NCBI GenBank assembly: GCA_047495785.1
Contig: JBLDXI010000019.1
Location: 3,162,001 to 3,226,000, forward strand
Length of the DNA stretch: 64,000 bases
Direction of reading: 5' to 3'
Origin: Lepidodermella squamata
Taxonomy: Eukaryota > Gastrotricha
The notes below the pieces were generated by a model. It was not told the DNA's origin. It saw only the letters and a list, made by a program, of their open reading frames with translations, and ran no database searches. This document shows, piece by piece, positions 48,569-60,689 of this stretch. How positions within the stretch are numbered: position 1 is the first letter of the stretch; each line of letters begins with the position of its first letter. The position numbers and the translations under genes are program-made.

Positions 48569-49957
48569 ATGGCTACTAAATTTTACAAAATTTTGTTTTT
48601 TCTAACCCTAATTTTGTCGAACGAGGTTTTGAATTACTGCAGAGCTCAAATTTATGATGTTTCGTGCGAAACTCAAAGCAGCCTCGGCTACAAGCTTGGG
48701 GCCCAAAACGGCTCGATTAATCTGCTGGTTTTTCTCCTGACTGCGATTCCGGCTCTATCTGGTGCGGATAGACTTACTCGCGCCTTACTCGGCCCTATGA
48801 CTGGTTACATAATGCGAGCGATCTGGCCACTTCTCATCGGGCAGAACAGCCATTGTACCCAGGAAAGTATGGCTAAAGCCCAAAAACTCATTGAAGCTAA
48901 CACCGATTTACAACTCACGAATCACACGTTGGAGAAACATCGCAGATTATTCGAAGGACTGGCCCATACTGCGAATAAAGCCTACGCGTGGTTACCAATC
49001 ATCCAATCAGCGCAAACTAGCGAGTCGGACAAAAGAATCGCGCTAGCTGAGTATTATGAAGAGCTCGGATTTTTGTACCTTCGCACAAATGATGTCCGGT
49101 CAAATTATATTGAAGCTTCTTCCGATTTCCAGCAGCAGGAAAAATCGGCCGCTGATTTATTCGTTATGATGCGAGAACTGGGATTTCTTCAACTCGGCGT
49201 CGCCTCGGAGCTAGCTGTATCTCCTTTGATTAGGTCTGAATCAGTAAGGACCAAGTTGATGAACGATCTCAAAGAAGATGCGACTTTCTATTGGAGAATC
49301 AGCCATTCAGCCGTGGAGAAGTTGGTTAGATGCCTACCAAATGATAGGATTGGGCCCGCGAGAAGTGATTTGTTGAACCACCTCGCTCCTCTACTTCAAT
49401 ATACTGGAAAACTGGCTTTTCAGGACAAAGCTTTGACTTACAACAGGTCGCTGGTTTACGACCCCCTTTTCAGCGGAGATTTCATCGCTCTACGGCAAAA
49501 TGATGGTATTTTAGCTCCATTCGAATCGATTTTCAAGCTACCAAGGAAATCATCAGAAGGGCCTAATTTGTGCCCTAAATGTGGCTGGGATTTGTTTGAT
49601 AAGCGATATGAAAAACCTGAATTTCTGCTAAAATGTCGCGACAATATTTTCGTGATAACCACCGAACAGCCGCTTGCAGTGCCCGGGTCTCAAATCAGGA
49701 CTTGTGACATGGTTTCTATCGACTATCGGCGCGAGACTCAAATTCCGCATTTTCCGACTGCTAAACCTAAGTTTTTCTTCTTGACATCATTCAATGAAAC
49801 TACGAACAAGCCGAAACCATGCGGTCAGCCGATTTTAGACCGCGACCGAATCCAGCTGACGCCAATGAAGCGGAAAAACGCGAATGATGACGCGAAGATC
49901 GAGTACTCAATCCCTCGCACTACCTCTCTTGATTTTGTGTTGATTAAAGCGAGCTAG
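48569..49957 (+). CDS. Secreted CPxCGWDLFD-family protein 3
   Basis: A single exon. The ATG at 48569 is chosen over the in-frame 48542 because it starts directly before a signal peptide (KILFFLTLILSNEVLNYCRA); that gives 462 residues. The mature part starts QIYDVSCET. Conserved blocks follow: IWPLLIGQNSHC, LFEGLAHTANKAYAWLPI, VMMRELGFLQLGVASELA, RISHSAVEKLVRCLPNDRIG, SGDFIALRQNDG, CPKCGWDLFDKRYE, ILDRDRIQLTP. It groups with gene 1 (shared CLPNDRIGPAR and EYYE phrases). The N-terminal hydrophobic part is the most diverged of the four. AATAAA occurs just upstream at 48480 (for gene 2) and just after the stop (49962). The function is unknown. Confidence 0.82.
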   Translation: MATKFYKILFFLTLILSNEVLNYCRAQIYDVSCETQSSLGYKLGAQNGSINLLVFLLTAIPALSGADRLTRALLGPMTGYIMRAIWPLLIGQNSHCTQESMAKAQKLIEANTDLQLTNHTLEKHRRLFEGLAHTANKAYAWLPIIQSAQTSESDKRIALAEYYEELGFLYLRTNDVRSNYIEASSDFQQQEKSAADLFVMMRELGFLQLGVASELAVSPLIRSESVRTKLMNDLKEDATFYWRISHSAVEKLVRCLPNDRIGPARSDLLNHLAPLLQYTGKLAFQDKALTYNRSLVYDPLFSGDFIALRQNDGILAPFESIFKLPRKSSEGPNLCPKCGWDLFDKRYEKPEFLLKCRDNIFVITTEQPLAVPGSQIRTCDMVSIDYRRETQIPHFPTAKPKFFFLTSFNETTNKPKPCGQPILDRDRIQLTPMKRKNANDDAKIEYSIPRTTSLDFVLIKAS

Positions 49958-50124
49958 TCAATAAAAGTCACGATTTGCAACAAGTGTTTGTTAATTACTC
50001 AAGTGTTTACTCATGCGCACACAAAGGCGGGTTGATGAGTGGGCGTGCGTGCGTGACCTCATTCCGGGTAATTGCTACACACACCACGCGCAGTTACACG
50101 CACTCACTACTTCTGGTTCACAAA

Positions 50125-51609
50125 ATGATTACCAGGCTCGTTATTGTAGTTGTGCTAATTACTGATTTAACCACCCCTCAAATTTACGAAGTCCCGTGCT
50201 CTGTCCAATCGAGTGATGGCTATAAATGGGGAACGACTGCTGCCTTCATGGTGGGGTCAGTCATCGCTGGTGCTACCCCGCCTTTAACTTTATTAACCCC
50301 AACTGGAGCAGGCTCAGCAGTTGGAGCAGCCGCTACTGCAATTCTCCGTTTCTTATGGCCGATGATCATCGGTCAAAACGATCGATGCACGTCTATCGCG
50401 TTGAAAGAGATGCAGACCAAACTGGAGGCGCTTACCAATCAAAAAATTAGTAATTTGACCCTGGACGAAATACAGCGGTGGTTCGATGGACATGCCGATA
50501 CTGCGAAGAAGGCCTATGAATGGATTCCAGTCATCCGAAACGCTAATAACGATCAAGCGAAGCAAGACGCGTCTCTGGAATTCCTGAAATCGTTGAAGTA
50601 TCTCTACTTCTCCGCGAATGAGGCTAGGGATGCGTTTGTTGAAGGCTCCATCAGTCAAGCTGCGAGTTTCATGGTTCTCCGAGAGCTGGCCTTTCTCCAA
50701 TTTGGTGTAGCTGCTGAGATAATCGGCAGTAAGTTCACCCCTGATGTCATTAAGCGGAAATTTATGAAGGATTACGAAGAGGACGTCAAATACTATTGGC
50801 AAGCTGGTCATCTTGCGGTGGAGAAACTGGTCCGCTGCATGCCAAACACCGAAATTGGGAAGGCGAGGCAAGGTCTGTCCGCTCATCTAAGGCCGCTCTA
50901 CGACTTTGCGATTCGTTTTATGCAAAAGAACACATCTGCGATGTATCAGCGCCAAATTGTTTACAAACCTCTTCGCAGCGGGGATTTTGTGGCCCTGAGG
51001 CTCAACGACGGCCAGTTGACGAGTTTCGAGTCGATTTTCAAGATACCACCGCGGAGCCCGGCTGCTCAATGCCCAGCGTGTGGTTGGGATTTGTTCGACG
51101 ACCGGTATTCGCCGACTAGTGGCAACTTTCAAAAGTCTTGGGCTTGTAAAGATTCGATTTTCGAAATCGAACTAGCGTCACCGAGTGATTTTCAAGAAGG
51201 ATTCGCTGCGATACCTATTCGAACTTGCGATTCAGTGCTGTTCAAGTACCGGCATCAAAAGAAGTAGGTTTTAATCGTAACAAAGGACGCTTACCTCATT
51301 TGACCATAGTAACCGGAAAATTGGTAACTAGGGACGCGTTGATCTAATATCCATAGCAACCTGGTAACCAGACACGCTATTTATATTTACCTTAGCAACG
51401 CCGTAACTAAGGACGCTTTTCTTGTATTTTTCAGTCAAATCGTTCAGCAATCAGCTTTCAGCCTGCCAACATTTATCATCAATGCTTACAACGATACCAC
51501 TAATGCACAGTTGCCGTGCAATCGACCTATTTTGGACCGAGATCGAGTTCAGCTGACTTCGAGCTACCTACAGATTGATGCAATTCTTATTAAAGCCGAT
51601 CAAAGTTGA
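50125..51609 (+). CDS. Secreted CPxCGWDLFD-family protein 4
   Basis: Two exons, 50125-51263 and 51435-51609, joined in phase 2 by GTAGGT and TTTTTCAG; 437 residues. The start at 50125 opens a signal peptide (LVIVVVLITDLTT) and the mature part begins QIYEVPCSV; the longer upstream frame has no signal. It shares with gene 2 WPMIIGQNDRC, FDGHADTAKKAYEWIPV, REAFLQFG-like and CPACGWDLFDDRYSP. Exon 2 adds the terminal strand block ILDRDRVQLT and ends ILIKADQS. The intron position equals that of gene 1, so it is ancestral and lost in genes 2 and 3. AATAAA lies at 51667-51672. It is convergent with the EHD gene, 136 bp between stops. Confidence 0.84.
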
Positions 51610-51745
51610 CAATTTTTTATTAACAATATCGGAAGCTCATCGTTTTTTCGAAAATACTAGTTGCGTAATAAACTAGAAAACAACTTTGTGCGTTATTATT
51701 TTAGATATTCAAGCGATTGCATGTTGGACTAAAGAAAATAGCATA

Positions 51746-54505
51746 TCAGCAGGCGAATTCGTCATCGCCAAGGCGTTTGCTAGGCGGTACCAGGTGAGCC
51801 GGCAGTTCGTTGGGCAATTCGTGGCCCTCGAGGCGCAGTTTGATTAGGTAATTAGCCAGAGCCCATTCATCGTTGTCTAGATTGCCATCCCGGTCGATGT
51901 CTGAAAGCTTCCAGATGCGGCCGAGGACAGGGTTGGGCAATTTTGATTGTACCAGGACTCGCTTGGCCACGGCGCCAGAAACTTTGCCATCATCAGAACA
52001 ATTTTGCTATGAAAAATGGAAAAAATTATCGCATTCTTCAAAAATTAACTCACAAATAAACTAAATTCCCCAATCACTCAATCTTCGGATCCAATAATTA
52101 AAAATTATTTTTGAAAAAATCTGAAAATTTTGAAAAAATGAAAAAATGAGAAAATGCTGAATAACCAGCGCGTTTCGGTAAATTTGAAGTATTTGGGCAA
52201 AACTTGAGAAATTTACCTGGAACGAATAGTCGTATTCTTTCCGGAATTTGTTAACAATCCAATCAGGCTCATTCCGACCGGCGTCGAAGCCTTCCAAAGC
52301 CCCATGGCCGAACACTTGGTCTTTATTAGAGTTAAGCACACGGGCTGCAGGGGCACTGCTGCTATTTTGATCACTTGTTGCTGCTGCTTTGATAGCTGCA
52401 AGGTCCATAGCTGCTTCTTCTTTCGGCAGTAGCAACATCAGCTGAGCTACGTCTTGACTCAGCAAATCGTCAACGGGCTTGATGTATTTCGACTAAATTA
52501 AACAAAAATTATAAATATTAAAAATAAATATATTTGAAGGACGACTATTCGAATTTTCTATGGAGCTTATCATTTTAAGAATTGCGGTCTTTTCGGCTGA
52601 GGAAAAATTTATCAAAAGCTTCAAATATTGAATTAATGGTACATTTTTCGAATTGTTCAATTTTGTATTTTCTGAAACATTTGAAATTTCAATTTTGAAT
52701 TTTTAAAAATTACATCAGATTTCGGGTTTTTTTAAATGGCTAGGAAAATCTTCTAAATCGATTCCCAATCTTGATATTTTAAAGCCAATTAAAAAGTTTC
52801 GGAAAAGATGAAAAAACTCACATGTAATGAATGAAAACTTGTAAAATCTTGGTGCTGCAGATGTTCTCGCATGCGCTCAATATTTGGCATATCGCCAAGA
52901 GGTATGCCATGCTCGCGCGAAACCTTCTCGAAAATTCTATCCAAATTCTTAATCAAATCTCGCTGCTTCTTATCCTTGCCAATCACCGGCATCGCCTCTT
53001 TCAGCTCAGACATGATGTAAGCGTGACATTTCGCCATTCTCGCTCGTTTTATCAAATCGTTCAATTTACGCAGGGCCGCACTCCGCGGCAGGCTTTGTAA
53101 ATCTAGAAATAAATCTGCCTCTTCCAGTTCGAACAGCTTTCGGTTGTGGTCGAACAGGCGTGGTTCGTTCCAGAAGGAGCCGATGTAGACGCGGATGACC
53201 TCGGGCGTGGCGAGCACCTTGCCGAGCGACCACATCAGGGCACCGTAGACACGCATGAGTTGCTGCGCGTCGACACGGTCCGACTTGTTGAGCACGATGC
53301 GAATTTTATCCTCGTGGTGCTTCATCCGCTGAATGGTTAGGTTCAGCTCGTCGGAAATATCCAACTTGTGAGCATCGAAGAGCAATCTAAAAAATAAATA
53401 CCAATTGCAGGTTAAATAAGGAAAATAAAACTTTCGAGCACCAGAAAGGTTGGTTTTTGGGTTTTATTGCCAACGATTTCTAAAATTTAGCAGTTGGGTA
53501 TGTTGAATTATAAAATTATAAAATTGAATTATAAAATTGAAATTTCACAAAATTTTTGAAATTGTTGATATTTTGATGCCTATTTTTTGGAAATCTTGAA
53601 CATTTGATTACTCCCAATCGAAGCTTTAATTTTAAGAAAGTATCATCAAAAAATTCAATTATTCTCATAAAAATGACGAGATATTTATCTTAACCTGTTT
53701 ATCTAATTTCTTGGATGGCTTGAATCTTTATTTTAAACAAGTCCAATTTCTCGGAAAAAAATAGCAAATCCCGGTGTAATAGTGTCATCGCTATCCATCA
53801 AAAAAAATTCAGTGTCATGGATTTTCCTCAAATTTTTCTGAAATTCCAAATATTTCTGACCTTAAAATCCATTCTGGTCCGATTTTGTTCATTTTCTTTT
53901 AAATTTAGATGAAAGATGAATCTAGTGGGCGAAGTAAATTCTACTCACATGATGCGATCGGCTCGTTCGAAAAACCACTCAAAAATGGCGAAAATATCGT
54001 AATTTTCCGACTGCTTATTGCCCGATAGAATGCCAGGCGTGTCGACAAACGTAAAATTCTGCAGCAAATCGTTGTTAACCAGCGACGCCTGGAACCGGTT
54101 CAAGAAGCTCGTGCCAAATTTCTGCAAATTCGTAAATTGCCGCGACGCATCGCTGACCAGGGCGTGACCTGGTATGAACGAATTACCGCCCGTCTCCTGG
54201 TTATTACCTGGGTGCATAACTGCGATAAACCGGTCCGTGGTCGGCTCGACCCCGATGTGCATGCCCGGGTAGTCTTGTTCGAGGAGGTAACGGATAAAAG
54301 TTGTTTTTCCGGTTGAATATTGCCCGACTAGAACGACCATTGGCTTCGCGTCGAAATCGGCATCTCGCAACGGGGGCGAGTGAAATTGTTCGAATTTGTA
54401 AAATTCTTCCAGGGGCATCAGCTTGTTTCTGTACAACCGCTTCAGGCCGTCGATGATCGAGTCGAATGTCTCGATTTTCTTCTTCTTTTTCAGCGTGCTA
54501 AACAT
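51746..54505 (-). CDS. EHD1: EHD/RME-1 family membrane-remodelling ATPase
   Basis: Four exons on the minus strand: 54505-53949, 53386-52822, 52492-52217, 52006-51746 (phases 2, 0, 0), 552 residues. The dynamin-like domain has the P-loop GQYSTGKTTF, switch motif PTTDRFIAVMH, DTPGILSG and NKSDRVD. The helical region carries MRVYGALMWSLGKV and LRKLNDLIKRAR. A linker with KYIKPVDDLLSQDVAQL and FGHG precedes the C-terminal EH domain with LPNPVLGRIWKLSDIDRDG, a calcium loop (DIDRDGNLDNDE), ending HLVPPSKR. EHD proteins oligomerise on tubular membranes and drive exit from the endocytic recycling compartment by binding NPF partners. Length and motifs match a full-length single orthologue of animal EHD1-4. 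The N-terminus is lysine-rich (LKKKKKIETF). Confidence 0.96.
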
Positions 54506-57500
54506 TATTTTTTATAAATCTTGAAAAATCTAAAAAAGTAATAAAATTAGTAATAATTTATAGAATATTACCAACCAATTTAGTATTGAATTTTTTATTT
54601 TAAACAAAAAATCGGATAAGCTTTCTAAAAATTCTGAAATCCTTAGCTAGCAGAAATTCATTAGAAAAAACTGATTTTAATAAAATTGGTATTTTCCTGT
54701 GGTCGTTTTATAATGAGTTTAAAAAAACCCCAAAAAATTATTCAACCATGTAGGCCACACGCTTCCCTCACGTGGAAAAAATCGTGTTTTATAAGTGCAT
54801 TTTAGCCACTATCTCATGCGTAGTTTGAGCGTAAAAAAATTTAGGTGTTGTTAAATAAAAAAGTTGTAGTTTATAATACGGGTGTAGAATCAGCTTTGGG
54901 CACGGGGTTTTTACGTGAATCACCCTGCTGAATAAGGCGACGCAGGCCTCAGTTGTTATTCACCCATCTACGCTTTACCTTTTATGAATAAAATGTTTTT
55001 GCCAATATTTTGACAGAAAATTTGACCAGTGAAAAATAACCTAAATAAAAGCATATTCATAACATTTTGAAAAAAATCAAATGAATGAACAGGTGAATCA
55101 AGAAGTTATGTAATTTGAATTGGAGAAGGGACAATTTTTTCAAATAGAAGAGCTGTGGTTTAATGCGTGTGATAATTCCTGAGACGTATTCAGCGCATGT
55201 GAGTAATCGGCCTATATATGTGCTGATAATAGAGTTAAATTAGGTGCCGGTCTGAAGAGATTTTTTTGCTATTGTGTGCTCATCCTATTATTCACCCTAC
55301 ATTATAGTAGCCCTGCCATTATTTGGACTACCTGTGTGTGCATATAATATACTTATACACATCCTGACTAATACTATTTTATAGTCTGATATATACGCAC
55401 ATATGGATTTTTTTCCTACTCCGCTATTTTTGTTAGTTAATGATTGATAGCCAAGCTATTTTATAACGCGAATATATAGGAAATACGTGGTGGTAAAATC
55501 TGTGAATAGTTATAAGTACCTAGAGGGCATAGGTATACAAAACTTTCTAAAAGGAATGTTTTTCTTTTTTCTTGCTAGTAATTTCCTGTTCCGAGACAAC
55601 GTAATATTCGTGCGTAAAAATGCGAGATTAATCAAGCGATTAAGGTGGCGAAAAGCGCCTTAAATTAATTCCATAATTCCACATAGGGACGCGGAAACAT
55701 GAATATTACATGTTCCATATTCATCGTAATCATTAAGGTGACGCAGCTATGATGAAATAAATGTTTGTTATAGCAGGCAGAGCCAAGAAATTTTCGAAAT
55801 TATACGAGTCATTGAGAACGGAGAACGGAAACCAAACGGAAACCATTGAATGATTTGTGACCAACTGGCCAATCAGCACGCAGATTGTGGCGTTAATGTG
55901 ACGTTCACATTTCAGCTTTCAGCTATCAGCGGAATCAAAATGTTTAGGGATTGAACTTGCCCAAAATCGCACCCTGAAATGAAACTTTGCTATGGAATTT
56001 TACTTTAGTTCAGTGATTCTTGAATTCAGGTTGCCACAGTCATAGATCTTCTAATCCAGCATACAGCTTCATATATATAGGACGGCAAAGGAAAGAAGAC
56101 ATTTCTCAATAAAGCACGATTTGATGCAGTTTGCTCCGAGTTGACACATCTCGGGATCTGCAATCGCATTATAGGTACCAAATCTGCAATCAGGTACCGA
56201 AATCACCACCGCCTTTTAGGCGACACGTTTCTTCCGTATTTGCATTCTCCTGGGCCGATGTAGGGAATACCTTTCAAATTTGCTGTGGACTCTCTCCCCT
56301 CGTTGCTTCAGACTTTTTTGGGGACATCTAATTGCAGATTTGGATCAAGCCTATCGTCATTTCTAAAAACCCTTCGCATACATTTAACTTCCGTTTTCCG
56401 TCACCCCTCCAAGGTCAGATTCCTTAGGCAGCCCTGCCATGTACCGTGACCCTTAAAGTCGGTAGCCCCGCACAGGCCCCCGACAAGGGCCATAGAAGGC
56501 CATGGGAATAGTTAGCGCACGTAAAACAGACGTGACACTTGATACAAAACGTCGGATATAGTCGGTGAACGACCATGTGATTTCCACCGGACACTCATCG
56601 GCTGTGATATGCAATATGTAACATAGGCGGACATTAGTGACCCCACATTAATATAATAAATGGTCGGTCCCTTGAAGTCCAAGCAATAATAGCTTACAAG
56701 GTCTGACACTTCTCAAAAATTAGTATAATAGTTTGACGCTCATATGCTTAGAGCTTTTTAGTACAAATATAATTTCAGCATGCTATTAAAAGGAGACTTT
56801 CGGCCCGGTAAACTAACAATTAATTTGCTGTGCCGCCGCCACCTCCAAAGACATCAGACACTCTATTAAATAAAAATGTCAAAAAGAAGTCAGAGATTTA
56901 GACAATTTCATCGCGTCAATCAAGTCTGTGGCCTACTTATCGCTCGATGGCGATATCGAGGATCGAGGCTAATATGATTAATTCAGTTCGCGACAGAGTC
57001 AAACTAGATTCAGTTACCGTGTCATCAGATGGCTGATGGAACGTGAAAACCACAGAGACCCCCTACTCAATGTCCTAAGAAATTAAACATATAATTCCTA
57101 AAATGAATGTCGCGGGATCGGCCCCACTTTCACTTCATCGTATTCTTTTCTGGAACAACTGGAGCGGCAAATTGGTTGGAAAATGGGGGTCGCCAACATC
57201 ATATTTGGCAGATAGCAGTCTGCAAGCAAGCTAGAATAGCTTTTTGATGAGAAAAACCCAAGTCGTGGAGTTTTGACAACGAAAGAATTATCGTGAAGAA
57301 TTACTCCAATAGCTGAAGTTTCCTGATTCTTCTCGGTGGCCTTTGTGTGAATCTCACGATACGCAACAGTTACGATAAACAAAAATCAAAATGCTGGGGT
57401 CAAAACATTAGACATAAAACCAGTTCTTTCGCTTTACTTTGATTTATTCCTGCTGATCCGATTTCGAAATACCTTGCTTATTTTGAAATCCCATCACAGG

Positions 57501-57600
57501 TAAAATTTACATCAAGACAATTAAGTCAATAGGAGTGTTCTGAAGATTCCGTTATGATTCCGCCAAAATAATCTTTGATCGAACTTTTCAAGTCTTGAGA
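54506..57600. other. Intergenic region between EHD and the peptide cluster
   Basis: 3.1 kb upstream of the EHD start, AT-rich. Presumed EHD promoter DNA lies near 54506-54800. Short frames (for example 56131-56331, 57098-57382) show no domains or signal peptides. I see nothing else. Confidence 0.5.
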
Positions 57601-57976
57601 TCAGTTGCCAGCCATAATATCTCGAGCCAGCATCTGAGCCCAGATGTAGAAGCCGACCGTGTTCTTGCAGATGGCTGCCGAGCCAAGTTGAGCAATGCAT
57701 TTGCGCATTCGAAGTCGTTGTTGGCGAGCCCGAGCAGCCAGCAAAACGTCGGTCAAAGTTTTAAAGTCATGCCTTTCCACCAATGTTGAAACGAGGGTAC
57801 CTATCAATAGAAATTACTGATAAATCAATCTCATAACCAGTGAAAATGTTATTACGAAAAGAGTGGATCTTTTCCGATGTATTGTTCCCGGTTTCATCAA
57901 TAGGTAGTGGTGATGATAAAATTCTTGACACCAGAACGAAATAAACAAGAGATACAGAGAAGAGTAGGATGACCAT
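57601..57976 (-). CDS. Small secreted peptide precursor, copy 1
   Basis: Two exons on the minus strand, 57976-57856 and 57800-57601, phase 1, 106 residues. The ATG at 57976 starts a signal peptide (VILLFSVSLVYFVLVSRIL); an in-frame upstream ATG at 58024 is less likely because homology with copy 2 stops at 57976. After the signal come SSPLPIDETGNNTSEK, a helical stretch (LVSTLVERHDFKTLTDVLL), a basic run (RQQRLRMRKC) and an extremely conserved C-terminus: CIAQLGSAAIC, then NTVGFYIWAQMLARDIMAGN. Two cysteines nine residues apart could form a ring. I do not recognise the family; a peptide hormone or other secreted factor is likely. Confidence 0.8.
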
Positions 57977-59410
57977 TATTTCTATCGATTTGAAAGATAA
58001 GAATCGACAAACGTTCTTTTCCATCAGAACAATGAGAAATGGCCAGACATTTTCGCCTTATATGTCGCTAGTAATTAAGCTTCGACCTCAAAAATTAATT
58101 TTCCGTAATTTATTTATTTATTAAGCGATGATTAGTTGAGGGTTGTTTTGCAGTAATTGGACCATATCATGCTGGGTTGATTCTAAGAGACACGCCATTA
58201 CGAGCTATCAATAAAAGTAATCAATGTCCCGATAATATGATACTGATGAGGCTGGCAATGGCATGTGGCATTTCCGCGGACAAACGATGCTCGGATAAAC
58301 CGCGTTGGCAAACACCGCTGAAACATATAAAGCGTCTCTGAAACGATCTAGATGTTGACAGTTATGCAATACGACTTATCATAAATATTGTTAAGTGTCA
58401 GTTCGGACATGTAATCAAAAAAATAAAAATTAGGTTCCCAAAATAGTTTTGTGTTCTCTTTTCCTTCATCGTTCAGTTTAGGCCTAAAACCATACACGAA
58501 GCATGGAGAACATTGTCCGACCAATCATCACGGTGGAAACAGAAACCAGAAAACCGATAATTTGAGGGGCAACTTTTACTTACCTGTTATAGCGGACGTA
58601 TGCACGATAGCACCGAGCTATATCCAATTAGCGGTACTTAATTGCTTCCTCTCTTTGGACTTATCTCCGCGAATTGAAACAACAGGGGTTAGGTTCGCAA
58701 TATTTTTCGTAATACGATGAAACACTGTTGTTTCTTTGCGTTGCGTCCGCCTACTGTTTATGTTGTGTTGCTTCCATAATCCATCATGAACGGATGATGA
58801 GAAGTTTTTCTTCGGGTAAAATATTGTGACCTTTTTCAACTCAGATTCCGACGACTTCGCAATGCGTGTTGCCTGGTCCACGAACAAAAAATATGGTAAA
58901 GCCGATTCTAGCTTGTCATCTGCCACCCTGAAACTGACATGAACAAGATCGTGAATGGCAATAATGCTATCCTCTTCTTTCGTCCAGCAGTTTGAGAGTA
59001 TTTTTTTCTTGGATCGATCCTTGACAACATTAATCGGTTGAATTAACAAAGTTCAGAACAAAACAATTATGATTTTATTGACGCGCGTTTCATTAGAATC
59101 GTTAAATTTCAACTTCTCACAGCTAGATCGAGTCAAGTGCCAAAGCCCGTTCAGTCTGTTTTAGTTTCAGGTGATGTCGAAGATTTGGGAACGATAAGAG
59201 TTGATAACGGCTTCATTCGGAACGCTTCTAAAACTCGAGGAAAAGAACACATTTCCTAAATGCTAACTAATATAACATGTCAAAGTCATCTCACTGCAAA
59301 TCTAATTTCTAATGGCAATAATTACTTTCTTTCTTTACAATAGAGGGAAGGGTCCACAGTAAAGGGTCGAATGCCGTGAACCGAATACTTTTTGGGTAAG
59401 GAGATGTGGA
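57977..59410. other. Intergenic region of the peptide cluster
   Basis: Upstream flank of copy 1. It includes one unrecognised minus-strand frame (58618-59049), listed separately, and otherwise AT-rich sequence without features. Confidence 0.45.
58618..59049 (-). CDS. Unrecognised open frame, doubtful
   Basis: 143 codons on the minus strand with a fairly protein-like composition (CWTKEEDSIIAIHDLVHVSF near the start) but no recognisable domain, signal peptide or paralogue in the window. It may be an exon fragment or chance. Confidence 0.2.
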   Translation of the reverse strand: MLIQPINVVKDRSKKKILSNCWTKEEDSIIAIHDLVHVSFRVADDKLESALPYFLFVDQATRIAKSSESELKKVTIFYPKKNFSSSVHDGLWKQHNINSRRTQRKETTVFHRITKNIANLTPVVSIRGDKSKERKQLSTANWI

Positions 59411-59535
59411 TCAGTCATATTGAGACTTGGAAAGCTGATGTTTGCGTCTTCGCTTCTCCTCCCGTGCGAATCCTATCAATAACTTCTCCAATCCAGCCAC
59501 ATCCTTCGCTGCAATCATCATCAAAACCAATTCTT
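59411..59535 (-). CDS. Diverged relative of the peptide family, second exon
   Basis: A minus-strand exon after a TTTCTGACAG acceptor, with the same phase as exon 2 of the peptide copies (two bases complete a codon) and 41 codons to TGA. It reads ELVLMMIAAKDVAGLEKLL then FAREEKRRRKHQ, aligning with the LVSxLV...D...L...AR...R.R segment of the three copies, but it lacks the cysteine ring and the conserved 40-residue C-terminus. No first exon was identified. It may be a diverged precursor or a remnant. Confidence 0.45.
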
Positions 59536-60311
59536 CTGTCAGAAATATAATTCAAAATGGAGCATTGAATCACCATACTTCTAGAGCCCAACTCGCCTGC
59601 TCCCAAGCTAGCCCATATTCGCGTTAGTCCAATAAATCTAACAAATAACTCGAACTTTTGACCAATCAGCTGTTTTGACTCCAAAATCGATCAGTAAGAA
59701 TAGCTCGTGAGGGCTTACATTCTTCATTCCTCATGATTCCCTATAATCACTAATATCATAGTTTCGTGGGCTATGATGAGGTCTTTCGTCATTAATCTGC
59801 GAGGAAATTATCGGCTTCGACGCCCGTCTCAGTATTGTCTAATTAAATAAGTGTGGCTTTCTGAATTCTGAACATCGGGTCCGAATAGAAATGGAGGGCA
59901 ATCCGCCATAAAATGGAGATGCTCGTACCTATTTATAGACAAATGGGACCTGAATAAACGGGCAAATCAAGTCGATGATTGAAATCTCAAAAGGGATTAA
60001 TTTGTCCAGTGCAAAGATTTCGCAAATTGGAACAGGAAATTTTTTGCGCTGATTTTTTATTTTTGGCGCCACTCATTCTGCGAAGATACAATGAATAAAT
60101 ATACTTTCTCGTTGAAAAACTTTAGAGTTTTTCGGCCCAATTTATAGTTCATGGTCGTAGCAACCTATGAAGTTGATCTCTTCGTCAACTTTAACAAGAC
60201 GTTTACTTTCATGATAAAAGATTAGCATGCGAGAATATGATTGTTTCTATTTAGATGAGTCTAACAACAAATGGAGTAACTGAATCTGGACCTAGAATGA
60301 AAAGACGTAAA

Positions 60312-60689
60312 TCAGTTGCCAGCCATAATATCTCGAGCCAGCATCTGAGCCCAGATGTAGAAGCCGACCGTGTTCTTGCAGATGGCTGCCGAGCCAAGTT
60401 GAGCAATGCATTTGCGCATTCGAAGTCGTTGTTGGCGAGCCCGAGCAGCTTGCAAAACGTCGGTCAAAGTTTTAAAGTCCTGCTTTTCCACCAAAGTTGA
60501 AACGAGGGTACCTATAAATAGAAACTACTGATAAATCAATCTTCAAAACCAGGAAAACGAATTATTACGAAAAGAGTGGATCTTTTCCGATGTATTGTTC
60601 CCGGTTTCATCAATAGGTAGTGGTGATGATAAAATTCTTGACACCAGAACGAAATAAACAAGAGATACAGAGAAGAGTAGGATGACCAT
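60312..60689 (-). CDS. Small secreted peptide precursor, copy 2
   Basis: Exons 60689-60569 and 60511-60312 on the minus strand, phase 1, with the same lengths as copy 1 (121 and 200 nt) and nearly identical sequence through the signal peptide, splice sites and C-terminus. Differences include LVEKQDFKTLTDVLQ for LVERHDFKTLTDVLL. Similarity drops sharply just outside the ATG and the stop. This points to recent duplication or gene conversion with copy 1. The predicted product is 106 residues ending in the invariant AQMLARDIMAGN. Confidence 0.8.

Noticed and set aside
59415-59684. 89-codon minus-strand frame
   Set aside because: It overlaps, in another frame, the exon at 59411-59535, which has a homologue and a matching splice phase; this frame has neither.
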